DNA from: Spisula solida
Taxonomy: Eukaryota > Mollusca > Bivalvia > Venerida > Mactridae
NCBI GenBank assembly: GCA_947247005.1
Contig: OX365949.1
Span: forward strand, 22,263,130-22,327,129
Direction of reading: 5' to 3'
DNA: 64,000 nucleotides
Shown here: positions 43,564-55,130 of the stretch, one piece after another
Layout: each line of letters begins with the position of its first letter
Position numbering within the stretch: position 1 is the first letter of the stretch
Translations under genes and position numbers: made by a program
Notes under the pieces: generated by a model
What the model was told of the DNA's origin: nothing
The model's database searches: none
What the model saw: the letters and a program-made list of their open reading frames with translations, nothing else

Positions 43564-43847
43564 TAAACCAACACTTGTTCAGTTTTAAATAGTTCGTACA
43601 TGTATATATTAGTCTGATTGAAATTGCGAATGAGACTTCGCAAGTGTACGTTTCATACATATTTTCCGAGACGTTGACCACCCATTGGTTGTTTACAATT
43701 ATAGATTTTGAATTGATAGTTTAGTACCATGCTGTATTGATTTGATTATTGCTTTTTTTCAATATTTCAATAGATAAAAATATCAGATTATTCGGAGCTT
43801 TACTCAATGTTTTCCTTCACATCCGGTGTTTACACATCAGTGACTTA

Positions 43848-45774
43848 GCGATACAGATCGAGTCGGTGGTGGCGATACAGGTCGAGCCGGAGGTGGCGAT
43901 ACAGGTCGAGCCGGAGGTAGTGATACAGGTCGAGCCGGAGGTAGTGATACAGGTCGAGCCGGAGGTGGCGATACAGGTCGAGTCGGAGGTAGCGATACAG
44001 GTCGAGCCGGAGGTAGTGATACTGGTCGAGTCGGAGGTAGTGATACAGGTCGAGTCGGAGGTGGTGATACAGGTCGAGCTGGAGATGGTGATACAGGTCG
44101 AGCCGGAGGTAGTGATACAGGTCGAGCCGGAGGTGGCGATACAGGTCGAGCCGGAGGTGGTGATACAGGTCGAGCCGGAGGTGGTGATACAGGTCGAGCC
44201 GGAGGTAGTGATACAGGTCGAGCCGGAGGTGGCGATACAGGTCGAGCCGGAGATGGTGATACAGGTCGAGTCGGAGGTAGTGATACAGGTCGAGCCGGAG
44301 GTGGCGATACAGGTCGAGCCGGAGGTGGTGATACAGGTCGAGCCGGAGGTGGTGATACAGGTCGAGCCGGAGGTAGTGATACAGGTCGAGCCGGAGGTGG
44401 CGATACAGGTCGAGCCGGAGGTGGCGATACAGGTCGAGCCGGAGATGGTGATACAGGTCGAGCCGGAGGTGGCGATACAGATCGAGTCGGTGGTGGCGAT
44501 ACAGGTCGAGCCGGAGGTGGTGATACAGGTCGAGCCGGAGGTGGCGATACAGGTCGAGCCGGAGATGGTGATACAGGTCGAGCCGGAAGTAGTGATACAG
44601 GTCGAGTCGGAGGTAGTGATACAGGTCGAGCCGGAGGTAGTGATACTGGTCGAGTCGGAGGTAGTGATACAGGTCGAGCCGGAGGTGGTGATACAGGTCG
44701 AGCCGGAGGTGGTGATACAGGTCGAGCCGGAGGTGGTGATACAGGTCGAGCCGGAGGTAGTGATACAGGTCGAGTCGGAGGTGGTGATACAGGTCGAGCC
44801 GGAGGTGGTGATACAGGTCGAGCCGGAGGTGGTGATACTGGTCGAGTCGGAGGTGGTGATACAGGTCGAGCCGGAGGTGGTGATACAGGTCGAGCCGGAG
44901 GTGGTGATACAGGTCTAGCCGGAGGTGGCGATACAGGTCGAGCCGGAGGTGGTGATACAGGTCGAGCCGGAGGTGGTGATACTGGTCGAGCCGGAGGTGG
45001 TGATACAGGTCGAGCCAGAGGTGGTGATACTGGTCGAGTCGGAGGTGGTGATACAGGTCGAGCCGGAGGTAGTGATACAGGTCGAGTCGGAGGTAGTGAT
45101 ACAGGTCGAGCCGGAGGTAGTGATACTGGTCGAGTCGGAGGTAGTGATACAGGTCGAGCCGGAGGTGGTGATACAGGTCGAGCCGGAGGTGGTGATACAG
45201 GTCGAGCCGGAGGTGGTGATACAGGTCGAGTCGGAGGTGGTGATACAGGTCGAGCCGGAGGTGGTGATACAGGTCGAGCCGGAGGTGGTGATACAGGTCG
45301 AGCCGGAGGTGGTGATACTGGTCGAGTCGGAGGTGGTGATACAGGTCGAGTCGGAGGTGGTGATACAGGTCGAGCCGTAGGTTGCGATACAGGTTGAGCC
45401 GTAGGTGGTGATATAGGTCGAGTCGGAGGTGGTGATACAGGTCGAGCCGGAGGTGGTGATACAGGTCGAGCCGGAGGTGGTGATACTGGTCGAGCCGGAA
45501 ATGGTAATACTGGTCGAGTCAGAGGTGGCGATACAGGTCGAGTCGGAGATGGTGATACTGGTCGAGCCGGAAATGGCGATACAGGTCGAGTCAGAGGTGG
45601 CGATACACGTCGAGTCGGAGATGGTGATACAGGTCGAGTCAGAGGTGGCGATACACGTCGAGTCGGAGATGGCTATACTGGTCGAGCCGGAAATGGCAAT
45701 ACTGGTCGAGCCGAAAATGGCAATACTGGTCGAGCCGGAAATGGCAATACTGGTCGAGCCGGAAATGGCGATAT
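43848..45774. repeat. 24-bp minisatellite, about 80 copies
   Basis: Unit GATACAGGTCGAGCCGGAGG plus TGGT. Because 24 is a multiple of 3 the frame stays open (VIQVEPEV repeats on the plus strand, GSTCITTS on the minus). The array lies 285 bp past the lectin gene stop. No signal peptide, splice context or non-repeat coding flank supports translation. Confidence 0.95.
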
Positions 45775-45982
45775 GTATATGGTCATATTTGTGTGTAGTT
45801 TCCACAGGGAAAGGACGAGTGAAAGACAAAATCAATGTTTGTACTTTATTACACGGGTACGGGAAACTCCCGATTTTATCACCCACGCACTTATAAAGTT
45901 TTTATACACACTGACATCGGTTCATGAAGAAATCATGTTTAACCTTTCAGGCGGTTTTTACAAGCCGATGTTACACTTCGTA

Positions 45983-46125
45983 GCGTCCGTAGCTTAGTGG
46001 TTAGCGCGCTTGCCGTCTAATCTGGCGCCCAGGGTTCAAATCCGGGTGAGGGCACAACTATATGCCTGTCAAATGTCAGCAGTGATCTGACTGGCAAATA
46101 AAGGCTATGCTCGGCATTTTCTCGG
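45983..46125 (+). repeat. tRNA-derived SINE, family B (better copy)
   Basis: A-box-like TAGCTTAGTGGTTAGCG near 45991 and B box GGTTCAAATCC near 46033, then the shared body GACTGGCAAATAAAGGCTAT and CTCGGCAT tail. The 5' and 3' arms do not pair well enough for a functional tRNA. Confidence 0.75.
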
Positions 46126-47580
46126 CAAGCAAATTTACATTGCAACTTGTACATCCACACTCACTGGTAGCTACTTTAGCTACGCAATATCCATACCATT
46201 AGGAGACCGTTAACATGGGCGAGCGCTACGTAGCGCTTTCTTGCCTTCTATATGTTATGGAACGGGAGGTAACTGAATAAAAGCGGTGGATAGAGCTAAG
46301 TTTAGACAATGGACCCTATATACTAGATAAAAACAACATCGTTAACGTACATGGTATTTTATTTATTTCATTGTATTCAAAAACAGAATAATAACATCAG
46401 TATAAGCATGCTCGAATATTGAGTATTTTACACATGTACATTGTTAGTATTCTGGTTTAAATCAACGATGAATTGACTGAATGTATTAATGTATGTGTGT
46501 GTGTGGTGCGTGCGTGTATGTGATCTGTTCATTTCATTTATCACTAATTATCTACATATGAGCCAGTCTCCAGGAAAACCTGCTATAATGACATAGTTTC
46601 GATTTTGATATATAATTTGAAAAGTGAAACATAATTATAGAATTGGGTACTATTTTGAACAGTTTATGTCAATAATTGATCAAATAGTGTAATAATGAAA
46701 TAATTATTTCAGTTACGTCGAATAACGTTTGAATGACGTTTACGACGTCACACCAAAAGCTCCGAATAGGGACTCTACAAAATCAGCTGTAACTTCCTTA
46801 AAACTCAAGATATTAACGTAATTTCTTCGGCAATTTGCTTATTTAACATTATCCTGCACTACTATGGAAAACCTTTAAGTCAATATTTTTGTCAAAATAG
46901 CAGGTTTTTCTGGAGACTGGCTCATATATATTATGTATATGAGAACAATTTCGTAACAAATTGTTGAATACGACACTGTAACAAGCTATTGTAAACTTCG
47001 ATTATTATCGTAAACTATATTTGTCTGATGAACATAAACATGATAAAAGAAAAACACTCAATCAACGTCAACCTTAGTGTATACTAGTCGCACGTGTCTT
47101 TGGTATACAATATTAGACAACCTAAAATCAAGCCAGTAAATAGACGTGTTATATATAATTATAGTGTCTTTTAGTCTTCACAAAATAGGCATACAAACGC
47201 TATTAAATCGGATTCATTTCTTTTACTATAAACAGTTATTAAACTTGGATGTTAAAGCTCTGATCAAAGAATTTGCAAGAAATAAGTAGTACAGGGCAAA
47301 TAAAAACTAATTCATACTCTCGACCTTATAATAAAGAATTTGAAAGACCGTGAACTGGACGTATGCAAATTCACTGAAAATTAAAAAAAAACATAAAACA
47401 TATAACAGTGCCTCAATATGTTAAATGCTCCAACTATCTGTGTGTATAAAGGGTAAATAGATACAAACTAATTGTACATTTAATATCGTATACAAGAGAT
47501 CGTTCACATTATACATCCCAGAGAAATTCAAAATATTAATGCAAGAAAGACCACTCACTTCATTCATCATTTGATAAAAA
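46126..47580. other. Intergenic, nothing recognised
   Basis: AT-rich. The phrase AGCCAGTCTCCAGGAAAACC (about 46562) and its near inverse GGTTTTTCTGGAGACTGGCT (about 46904-46923) form the ends of a probable 360-bp inverted-repeat element, 46559-46926. Confidence 0.45.
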
Positions 47581-47621
47581 ACAAACATTTTATTTTCAGC
47601 ACAGCTCTGGTGGCTGTTATG

Positions 47622-47627
47622 TTTATT
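47622..47627 (-). terminator. Candidate poly(A) signal of minus-strand unknown gene
   Basis: AATAAA on the minus strand, 31 bases past the stop at 47658; a second lies at 47589-47594. Confidence 0.5.
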
Positions 47628-47657
47628 GTTAAATACGCCTTCTGATATACGAACTCA

Positions 47658-48143
47658 TCAGTGCGTAGCATCCTCGATGGCCGCAACATTGTTGATACTG
47701 GACACAATGTCCTTTCTCTGAAATTCCTCCAGCGCTTTGTAGCGGCAGAAATTCACCATTGTTCTCTGTGTCACAAACCCGAGACTCTTTGTCTCATACC
47801 AACTCTTTCGGTCAGTTCCAGCGTTGACTCCCAGAATTCTCTTCTTCTTCTTCTTTGTCACGAGGACCCTGGCGATTTCAAACTCGAGCGTATACAGAGC
47901 GGAGGCTGCTTCCAACGTATCATCCGCCTTGGAGATAGCGACCATGCCGAAATGGATTTTTCCAGTACTCAGTTGCTCTCCGAACGTAAACTCAAATATT
48001 TTGACGTCAACTGTTTCACAGAAACGTACGTCACTCAGTTTGTTGTAAATGTTCTGGCCGTTGATGTTGAAGCGTTCGCTGACGCGACGTAGCAACGTGT
48101 CAAGGTCAGACAAGGTAAACCCACTGTATTCCTGCACATCGAC
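47658..48143 (-). CDS. Unknown minus gene exon 3 (last)
   Basis: Acceptor GACAACAG, then VDVQEYSGFTLSDLDTLLRR to NNVAAIEDATH-stop. This single exon covers what is split over four exons in the paralogue. Confidence 0.75.
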   Translation of the reverse strand, partial: VDVQEYSGFTLSDLDTLLRRVSERFNINGQNIYNKLSDVRFCETVDVKIFEFTFGEQLSTGKIHFGMVAISKADDTLEAASALYTLEFEIARVLVTKKKKKRILGVNAGTDRKSWYETKSLGFVTQRTMVNFCRYKALEEFQRKDIVSSINNVAAIEDATH

Positions 48144-50041
48144 CTGTTGTCAACATTGAATAAAGTTTTAATTGCAGCAAGTATAGAATCGAATAAGAAT
48201 TGTGACTCAAGTTATTTCGGACAGTGAAGGCCGCACTCAACGAAAGGCACTAAAAGGAACACGCATAAAAACACAGATTACAAACAAACGTCACAATTCT
48301 AAAAACAACTGAAGAAGAAATTGCTCTGGGGTGGTATTCAATATTGATCTTACTTGACTTAAGGATAAGTACAACCAATCAGATCACACCATATTAAACT
48401 CTTGGTCAGTAACATGCGATATGATTGGCTATCCTTATTCTCCAATTAAATAAGATCAATATTGAATACCACCCCTGGTATCAAAGCATGTCTTTAAGGT
48501 TAAGTGTGCTACTGTTATAAAGCAATTTGATATCAACAGGCAACAATGTCTGTAAACCTACCTCACAGGAACTTGCATAATTAAAAAAAATGAAAACAAT
48601 TTTTTTCTGTAGATCTATTAAATTAATATATTTATTGTTAATGGCTCTACAGTAGGCTTGGTGAAAAAAAAATCCAAAAAATATTTTTTTTTCAATTTAT
48701 TTTTAGTTATGCAAGTTCCTGTGCCTACCTTTTCACTCCACCTCGTAAAATATTCTCCCTGTAGCTGAGTCTGTAAAGTTTCTGCCGCTCCTCGACACAC
48801 CTTCATATTCGACATCGAGCGGTCGATTTGACTCCGAGCCGATCCAGTTTCGGACTTAGGACCTCTTTCTATGGAATGGAAGTATATTGGCGAAGCTTTT
48901 GGGTCAATTTGATAACCTAAAATGAAAACGAGGTTGATTTTATTGTATTGTAATGCTCGATACGCAATCAAAAATATAATTATTTATATTATAATAATAT
49001 TCGTGTTTTACCAGCTCTAAACTTGATACAGAAATAAGTAAAGTCACTTTATTTTATTATTATATCGTGTCGGGGTATTTCTCCGGGGTGTTTGTTGGAT
49101 TACAAAAACTGTAAGTATGGTACGATATGAATTAAATACAACGTTTCGAACAAATTGACACATTATTATTTAGTTTTACCATTGTTCATTTCTTGTAAAA
49201 CATCAAACGAAATACATAATATTACATATATGCATAATCATGAAACATATTTGCACATTTGAGGATGTAAAAATAACATATATTAATGTAAACAAACAAC
49301 GTGCATGTATAGTCCAGTCAGGATAAAAATCCAGTGACGCAGCGGTCGAGTCCACTATAACGGTGTAAAACCAATTTTAAAGGCTTAAACTGTACAAAAA
49401 ACTATAACTTCAATGCTAAACTAACATATATTAAACTTAGCTCTACCTGTTTAGACAATGGTTGGTATTTTTTGCGTACACCTAAACTGCAACGTCACTG
49501 TCACAATATCCTAACTGGACTATAGTATATCTACCATCACATAAATAACATTGTATCGACAGTCAGGCGCGTAGCTACCTGTACACAGAATACGCAGCTG
49601 CGTACACATGCTTCTCAAAAAGTGAAAAATTAAATGATCTAAAAATGAAATAAAAACTGATGCCTAAGCCCTAAGGTATTTTCAGAATTTCTTAGAAACA
49701 CTTTTAAAAAGCTCTATACACAAAAAAAACTGGTTTTATCAGTAAAAATAATGTTAACGATGATGCAAAAAATACCCCAGAACGCACCAGAGACGTTCTA
49801 GCGAACACAATTTTTCACGGGGAGCGTGCCCCCAGACCCACCCTAGCCTTCTTGCGTGCGCATTCAAATACCTCTAGATACGCCCCTGACAGTTGTAAAC
49901 CCTTATCTGAGCTTATGTTGTTTATTGTTTAGTCTTGCCGACTCAAAATAAATTCTTATTGACGTGATTGAGGGTTAAGTAAAAAATAAAACATGTACCC
50001 TCATGCCGGCTCCTCTCATATCTCGTTGACGAAGTTCCCAT
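47658..50041 (-). CDS. Unrecognised protein, paralogue of the gene at 55606-58403
   Basis: Three coding exons (49999-50041, 48729-48916, 47658-48143) join in phases 1 and 0 to give 238 residues. I do not recognise the family. It shares with the plus-strand gene a helical block (ETLQTQLQGEYFTRWSEKV against ELERQLQGELFDKWHESCEV), a middle block (FGMVAISKADDTLEA...YTLEFEIARVLVTKKKKK against YGMIAFGRSADQQF...YKMDFKIAPQVIVTKEKH) and the C-terminus (RYKALEEFQRKDIVSSINNV against RNKALEGFYKEGVIESINYV). It lacks the long Pro/Gly/Tyr-rich N-terminus and has no signal peptide or membrane segment, so it is probably intracellular. The start ATG at 50039-50041 follows in-frame stops and the acceptor TTTCAG, which makes the exon's left part 5' UTR. 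Poly-Lys (KKKKKR) is notable. Confidence 0.72.
48328..48475. mobile_element. MITE with perfect 25-bp terminal inverted repeats
   Basis: GGGGTGGTATTCAATATTG... at the left and its exact reverse complement at the right (48451-48475). 148 bp long, in intron 2 of the unknown minus gene. Confidence 0.85.
48729..48916 (-). CDS. Unknown minus gene exon 2
   Basis: YQIDPKASPIYFHSIERGPK to FTRWSEK, acceptor CATTTTAG, donor AAAAG|GTAGGC, phase 1 to 0. Confidence 0.7.
49308..49524. mobile_element. MITE, TATAGTCCAGT family, copy 1
   Basis: TATAGTCCAGTCAGGATA at the left, inverted TATAGTCCAGTTAGGATA at the right; nearly identical to 52037-52251. TA at both edges suggests a TA target duplication, as in Tc1/mariner-type elements. 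Confidence 0.8.
49999..50041 (-). CDS. Unknown minus gene exon 1 coding part
   Basis: MGTSSTRYERSRHE plus one base, donor GAGG|GTACAT. A short, basic start; confidence is limited by its length. Confidence 0.55.
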
Positions 50042-50227
50042 TCTGAGCTACTGGTGTGGCTAAAGGCGAACTTATCTGAAACATTAAGAGTAAAATTAGG
50101 AAATGTATACAACTATACAATAACAGCTCCACTAACTTGATTAGTCTGACAGCTAAAACTAGTAGCATTATAGTCATTTTGCTGTGGAAACTGGTCATTC
50201 AGCTAGTAATAATTTATTATACTTTTC

Positions 50228-50412
50228 GATAGCTTGGACTTGGGCGGATCTGCGCTTGTTTGGTTGGGCATTGTGCCTTGTGTGTTTTATGTTTCCTGTG
50301 CTCGGTTGGTTCAGTTGGGCATTGTGCTTTGTGTGTTTTTAATGTTTTCTGTGCTCGGCTGGTTAAGTTGAGTGCTGCCTTCCCTGTCCGACTTAATATA
50401 ATCTTTTTGATA
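50228..50412 (+). repeat. Dispersed GTTGGGCATTGTGCC repeat (copy with internal duplication)
   Basis: GTTGGGCATTGTGCCTTGTG and TCTGTGCTCGG appear twice in succession (about 50263-50360), the first step of internal tandem growth, then CTGCCTTCCCTGTCCGA. Confidence 0.7.
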
Positions 50413-50607
50413 TGGCTAGGTATAACATTAATATAATTTTAAGCGTTTTGTTAAGTATATTCAAATATCGTGTCTAGCCATGTATTACAATGTTGTTTGT
50501 TGTTTTTTGTAGTGTAGAATCGACTATGTAAAGTTTAACAGTTGGATTGATGTGATTCCATTTATGTAAGACTTTTTCAAGTACTAACCATGTTTTCGCT
50601 TAACTAT

Positions 50608-50862
50608 TAGTTTATACTAATTTATTTAAGGTCGATTGTGAAACAAGTTTTTCCAACTTATATTAATGACTCTCGACACCTCATTCCTGATGTTATCCAT
50701 CGCCACGAGGGTATGAGAGAAGAGAAGCCAGTTTCCCTTTTATGCTGAGCGTCTAGCAAGAGAAATTCTGGTACCATTTTTATTTTGACTTTGGTATGAC
50801 GTGGCCAGGGATCGAACCCGAGACCTCCCGCACTCGAAGCGAACGCTCATCTATTGTATTAG
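50608..50862 (-). repeat. tRNA-derived SINE, family A (copy 3)
   Basis: Inverted copy of 21877-22135: GAGGTCTCGGGTTCGATCCC on the minus strand contains the B box. The tail ATTAGTATAAACTAATAG is at the left edge. Confidence 0.8.
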
Positions 50863-52036
50863 CGCAGACACATATCAAACTTGGGGGGACTTAATGAACC
50901 TGTGAAATCAATCTTACAAAGATACACACTATTCAATGAACGAAAGAAGATCGCCGCAGGTAAATATCAAGATAAACGTTCATTTAGAACATTGAATTAT
51001 GCATATGATCCAAATTGAGAAGCAGTAGAGATTCTCTGGGAAATGTATATTTCATATTTTAGAGCTTTTAAAAACCTTATTACATTAGTAATAACACGAT
51101 GTCAAAATAACAGGTTTTCCTTTAGACTAGCTCATATTAGTAAACCACATTCAATTGAGATCCATTAGAACTGAACGAGCATATCCTTGAAGTCTCAGGT
51201 CACTGTGGTCAGATAATATTTATATTTACCCAGACCTTTTAACTAGATGTAATTGTGTTAACACTACAACGGTCAACTGAAGATAATATAACTTGACCAT
51301 AATTAATCCGATAAAATAGGCTATATTTAGACATTGAAATGAGGAATTTCGTAAGAAAACCCAATTCGATATATTTAACGTAAAGAGCGGAATTCCATGG
51401 ACTATTTTGGTCTGAATTTGGTTTCCAATTTCTCATAGTAACCGTCGAAATGATTATGTTGATATGCCTATTGTTGCTGGGAAACTTTAAACTGCAAATA
51501 CAGATTAAAACCTGATATCTCAAGGCCGCCAAATTCAGACCAGGTGTACATGTAGTTAATCAGATTTGCTTGGGGAAAATTGAACAAAAACAATATACAT
51601 GTAATGGCATTATGCCATAATCAAACAATTTGATGTTTTCCAATTTTTAGGTCTTTTTCCATCACACAATGCGAAATATTGATATGAATATTTTACAGTC
51701 TAATAATCACAACATAAGGTTTTAAGTACCTCACGCACGTTAATTAATGATAAAACTTCGTGAGTATCTAAAAAAAACACTAAATTGTGCAAATGTATAA
51801 ATACACATTAACACGCCTCGGTTGAGGACACAAAAAGAAAAAATACACTCAAATGTCAGTTGGGTTAAAAAATAAAAATGAAATTAAAAACTTAGAAAAT
51901 TAAGATATCTCCCGAGCGCGTTAACTTGGCCCGGCAGCCTTTTATGTGCAAAATATAACAGATGATTTATTGCATATGTATTTGACCTTGCTCTGTCGCG
52001 GATTACATAAGACGATAATACATAATTGCGAATGCG
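50863..52036. other. Intergenic, nothing recognised
   Basis: AT-rich, no splice-bounded frame or repeat structure that I can support. Confidence 0.35.
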
Positions 52037-52251
52037 TATAGTCCAGTCAGGATAAAAATCCAGTGACGCAGCGGTCGAGTCCACTATAACGGTGTAAAAC
52101 CAATTATAAAGGCTTATACTGCACAAACAACTATAATTTCAATGCTAAACTAACATACTAAACTTCGCTCTACCTGTTTAGACAATGGTTGTGATTTTTT
52201 GCGTACACATAAACTGCAACGTCACTGTCAAAATATCCTAACTGGACTATA
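52037..52251. mobile_element. MITE, TATAGTCCAGT family, copy 2
   Basis: Same orientation and ends as 49308-49524, about 2.7 kb away, with only a handful of differences. Confidence 0.8.
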
Positions 52252-52578
52252 CGTCTCGTACTTGATCTACAAACACTTGTTGACATTATCGGTACCACCA
52301 AATTTAACTCATGCGAAGCGTTTAGCGAAATGTTTAAGCCTGGTGGATATATTCTGCACAATTCTTCTGTTATGTCAAAGTACTTACGAAAATCTTAAAC
52401 ATGTGTCTCACTGTTTAGATTTAAATGATTAATTATTCTTTTAACTACACATAGATAGAACAAGTATTGTTTGTTAAGTGAATCATCTGATTAATCCTCC
52501 TGTGGCATACATCAAAATTTCCCGCCTATCACATCTTCTTTGGCGCACTACATGTTTACTAGATTAATTAAATTATTT

Positions 52579-52996
52579 AGGTTAGAAACCACCAAATAAA
52601 TTTGGTCTTTAGTTCAATGTAAAGTTACAATGGTAGGCCCCATTTAGTCTATGGCCAGCAGGAAGACATATATCATTTTAAAGAAGTACCTTAGAGCTTC
52701 AAAATAATACAATAAAAAGGGGGGAGATCATGTATCTTCTAAGAAATATTTTGTCCATCAAACATGGTCTACCTATTTTTACACATGTCCGAACTGATTC
52801 AATCCGGGTTTGACCCTATTCTACTTTCACTTTCACGTATCAATGTAAGAATACCAAAATATTCCAGATTTTCCAGTTTCACTACATAACAATTTCATCA
52901 CTCCAGTGCACACTAGTCAAGAAATACAGGCAAGCCAAAGTTTTAAGGACTACTTGAGTATTTGGCCCGCGTAGGCATTTGGTGGTTCTTTACCTT
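52579..52996. mobile_element. MITE, AGGT..AAACCACCAAAT ends, copy 2
   Basis: Left AGGTTAGAAACCACCAAAT, right inverted AAGGTAAAGAACCACCAAAT. Interior blocks shared with 32932-33379 include TCTATGGCCA, ATATATCATT and TTTGACCCTA. Confidence 0.6.
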
Positions 52997-53464
52997 AATA
53001 TGCACATGCAACACTCGTTAAATCTAGATAAAGGGGATTAGTAATTTGTATTCAAAGAAGGCGGCGACCAGAGCTGATTTGAGCTTGATTGTCAGTAAGT
53101 ATAAATAATTTAAATGTAAGTTAGAGACATGACCAAATGCTTATATAATTAAATATTAACAGAAACAATGGGGATAAAATATTATATGTATTTCGATCAT
53201 AGAGACGAAGAAAGTGTGCAAAATGTCGCGAATATTTGTAAACAAAATTTGAATATAACGATATTCGTTTAGGAATGAGCAAACTAAAGAATTATAAACG
53301 GTTACTAGGTAATTTCTAATACATTATTATTTTTTAATTAACACAGCTGATTATTTTTTCTAAATTATTTACTATGCCAAATTTGCTTTAATAAATTTTA
53401 CAACTCAGAATCATATATTATAGCACAGATAATTTGACATGATCCTGACCTTTATGCATGAATA

Positions 53465-53630
53465 TATTACAAGGTAATTGCGTTGAATATATAAATTTCC
53501 GCGAGCAAATCGTGCAATATCGGTTCTTTAGATTTGTTTTGGTATTACACCTCGAGTATCTTCGTAATACTCTCCGCTTATGAAAACATACAACCGGGGT
53601 TATAAATATAGACAATATATCAGCTCTGGA
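53465..53630 (-). repeat. Dispersed repeat, inverted copy of 19151-19312
   Basis: Contains AAATTTCCGCGAGCAAATCG and TTGGTATTACACCTCGAG; see the partner copy. Confidence 0.65.
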
Positions 53631-54270
53631 CTATAACAACCATCGAATTATTTTTCCCTTTCAAATCAACCTTATCAACCAGTGAATAAGCTGAAACGCT
53701 GAATTAAAAACGACACACAAAATAATATTAAAAAGAACAGAAACTTACATTGTCTTCAACATCAAACTGTCCTTTATAAAATTAATCGTTGATTGAGAAG
53801 CAGTCGCTTTAAATACAGCGCTATAAAGCTACGTAATTTCTATAAATAGATTGAAAGAAAACCAGATTACGAATAAGGTTTCCCAGTTTGCTACATTTAG
53901 ATAAAAATATTTTCCATACATCTTTTTTTAGATCATTGGGTTTTAGACACATTTCATTCTCTAGACTGTATTCGACGAGTGGCACATAAACCGCTGTACA
54001 GAATATTAGACCATTTAAATAAAAACCTGAATTACACATTGGGAAATTTCTTTTTCATCTTTGGAAAACTCGTAAATTATTTCTCAAGTGTCTAATAATA
54101 GGATAACCTTATTGATTATTCAGCTAGTTTAGATCGGACAGACAGAGAAAAGGCTAACTAGAGGTAGGTTCTATCTTTTCATTTATTTAAACTACTTTAT
54201 TTATACAATTTTGTTAGGTTTGTACAAATAGTAGTTAATGATCCTATTAATACTTGTATACTGTATAACA

Positions 54271-54347
54271 CACAGGGGAAAGACTCATTGAAAAATTGGT
54301 CTACATACATTAATTAACCAAAATTTTCAATGAGTCTTTCCCCTGTG
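54271..54347. repeat. Compact long-stem hairpin
   Basis: CACAGGGGAAAGACTCATTG followed by AAAAATTGG is mirrored by CCAAAATTTTCAATGAGTC...CCCCTGTG, giving a stem of about 28-30 bp around a loop of roughly 16 bp. It may be a very short MITE or a hairpin RNA gene. Confidence 0.7.
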
Positions 54348-55130
54348 GTATAACATGGAAATCCTTGTTAATTCGGCGCCTATGCGGGTGGGCAGCATTA
54401 ATTCGTTTCCATTGCACAACTCCAGTGAAGAATGAGATATCATGATGAAAATAGCTGTGTATGTAATTAGCGTGAAAACGCCGCTTGAGATGGAAAGTGA
54501 ACCCCTGGTCAATGTCACTGTTATCTAAAATAGAAAAACCGTTTCAGATCAATAAATCAAGTTGTGAATGAAAAAAAACTTGATGAAACTATTTTGAAAC
54601 TTGCTGTGAATGTACCTTCTGTGAAAATCCGCTTGGGTTTGAACGTTGAGCAGGTGGGGTCAAGGACCAGGTCACTGTTGCGATAACAAAAGAAAAACAC
54701 GTTTTCAACCAAAACGTTTTCGCTTGATAAATGTAGTTAGGAATGATATATATGGATGGTACTTGCTATATAAGTAGTGTGCTTGAAGGCAACACAATGA
54801 ATGGAAAGGGGGGCTTGTGGTGTCAAGCTCAACGTACTGACTACAAATAGAAACAACGCTTTGTCTCTAAAACTGTTGATATGAATGCGCTTGCTGTGAA
54901 GGTAGCTTGTGTGAAGACAACCGTTTGAATTGTCAGTTGGGTCAGTGGGGCCAAGATTACTTTAACTAAAATTAAAACCAAAACGCTCAATAACATTGCT
55001 TAGTAATATAATAGCATAATTAAACATGTTGTATACATAGCCGGTGTGAAAATGCAGCTATGAATTGAACAGTCGGACTGGGTGGATCAATGCCACTGTC
55101 ACACATCAACATAATTGTATCCGTATGTGC
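54348..55130. repeat. Decayed tandem units with GGTCACTG
   Basis: Loose copies of about 150 bp share CTGTGAA, GGGTCAA and GGTCACTGTT words and AAAAC runs. They start at the hairpin and may form one element with it. Confidence 0.4.

Noticed and set aside
45983..46060. Functional tRNA gene
   Set aside because: A and B boxes are present but the acceptor arms do not pair, and the body is shared with another SINE copy at 35563.
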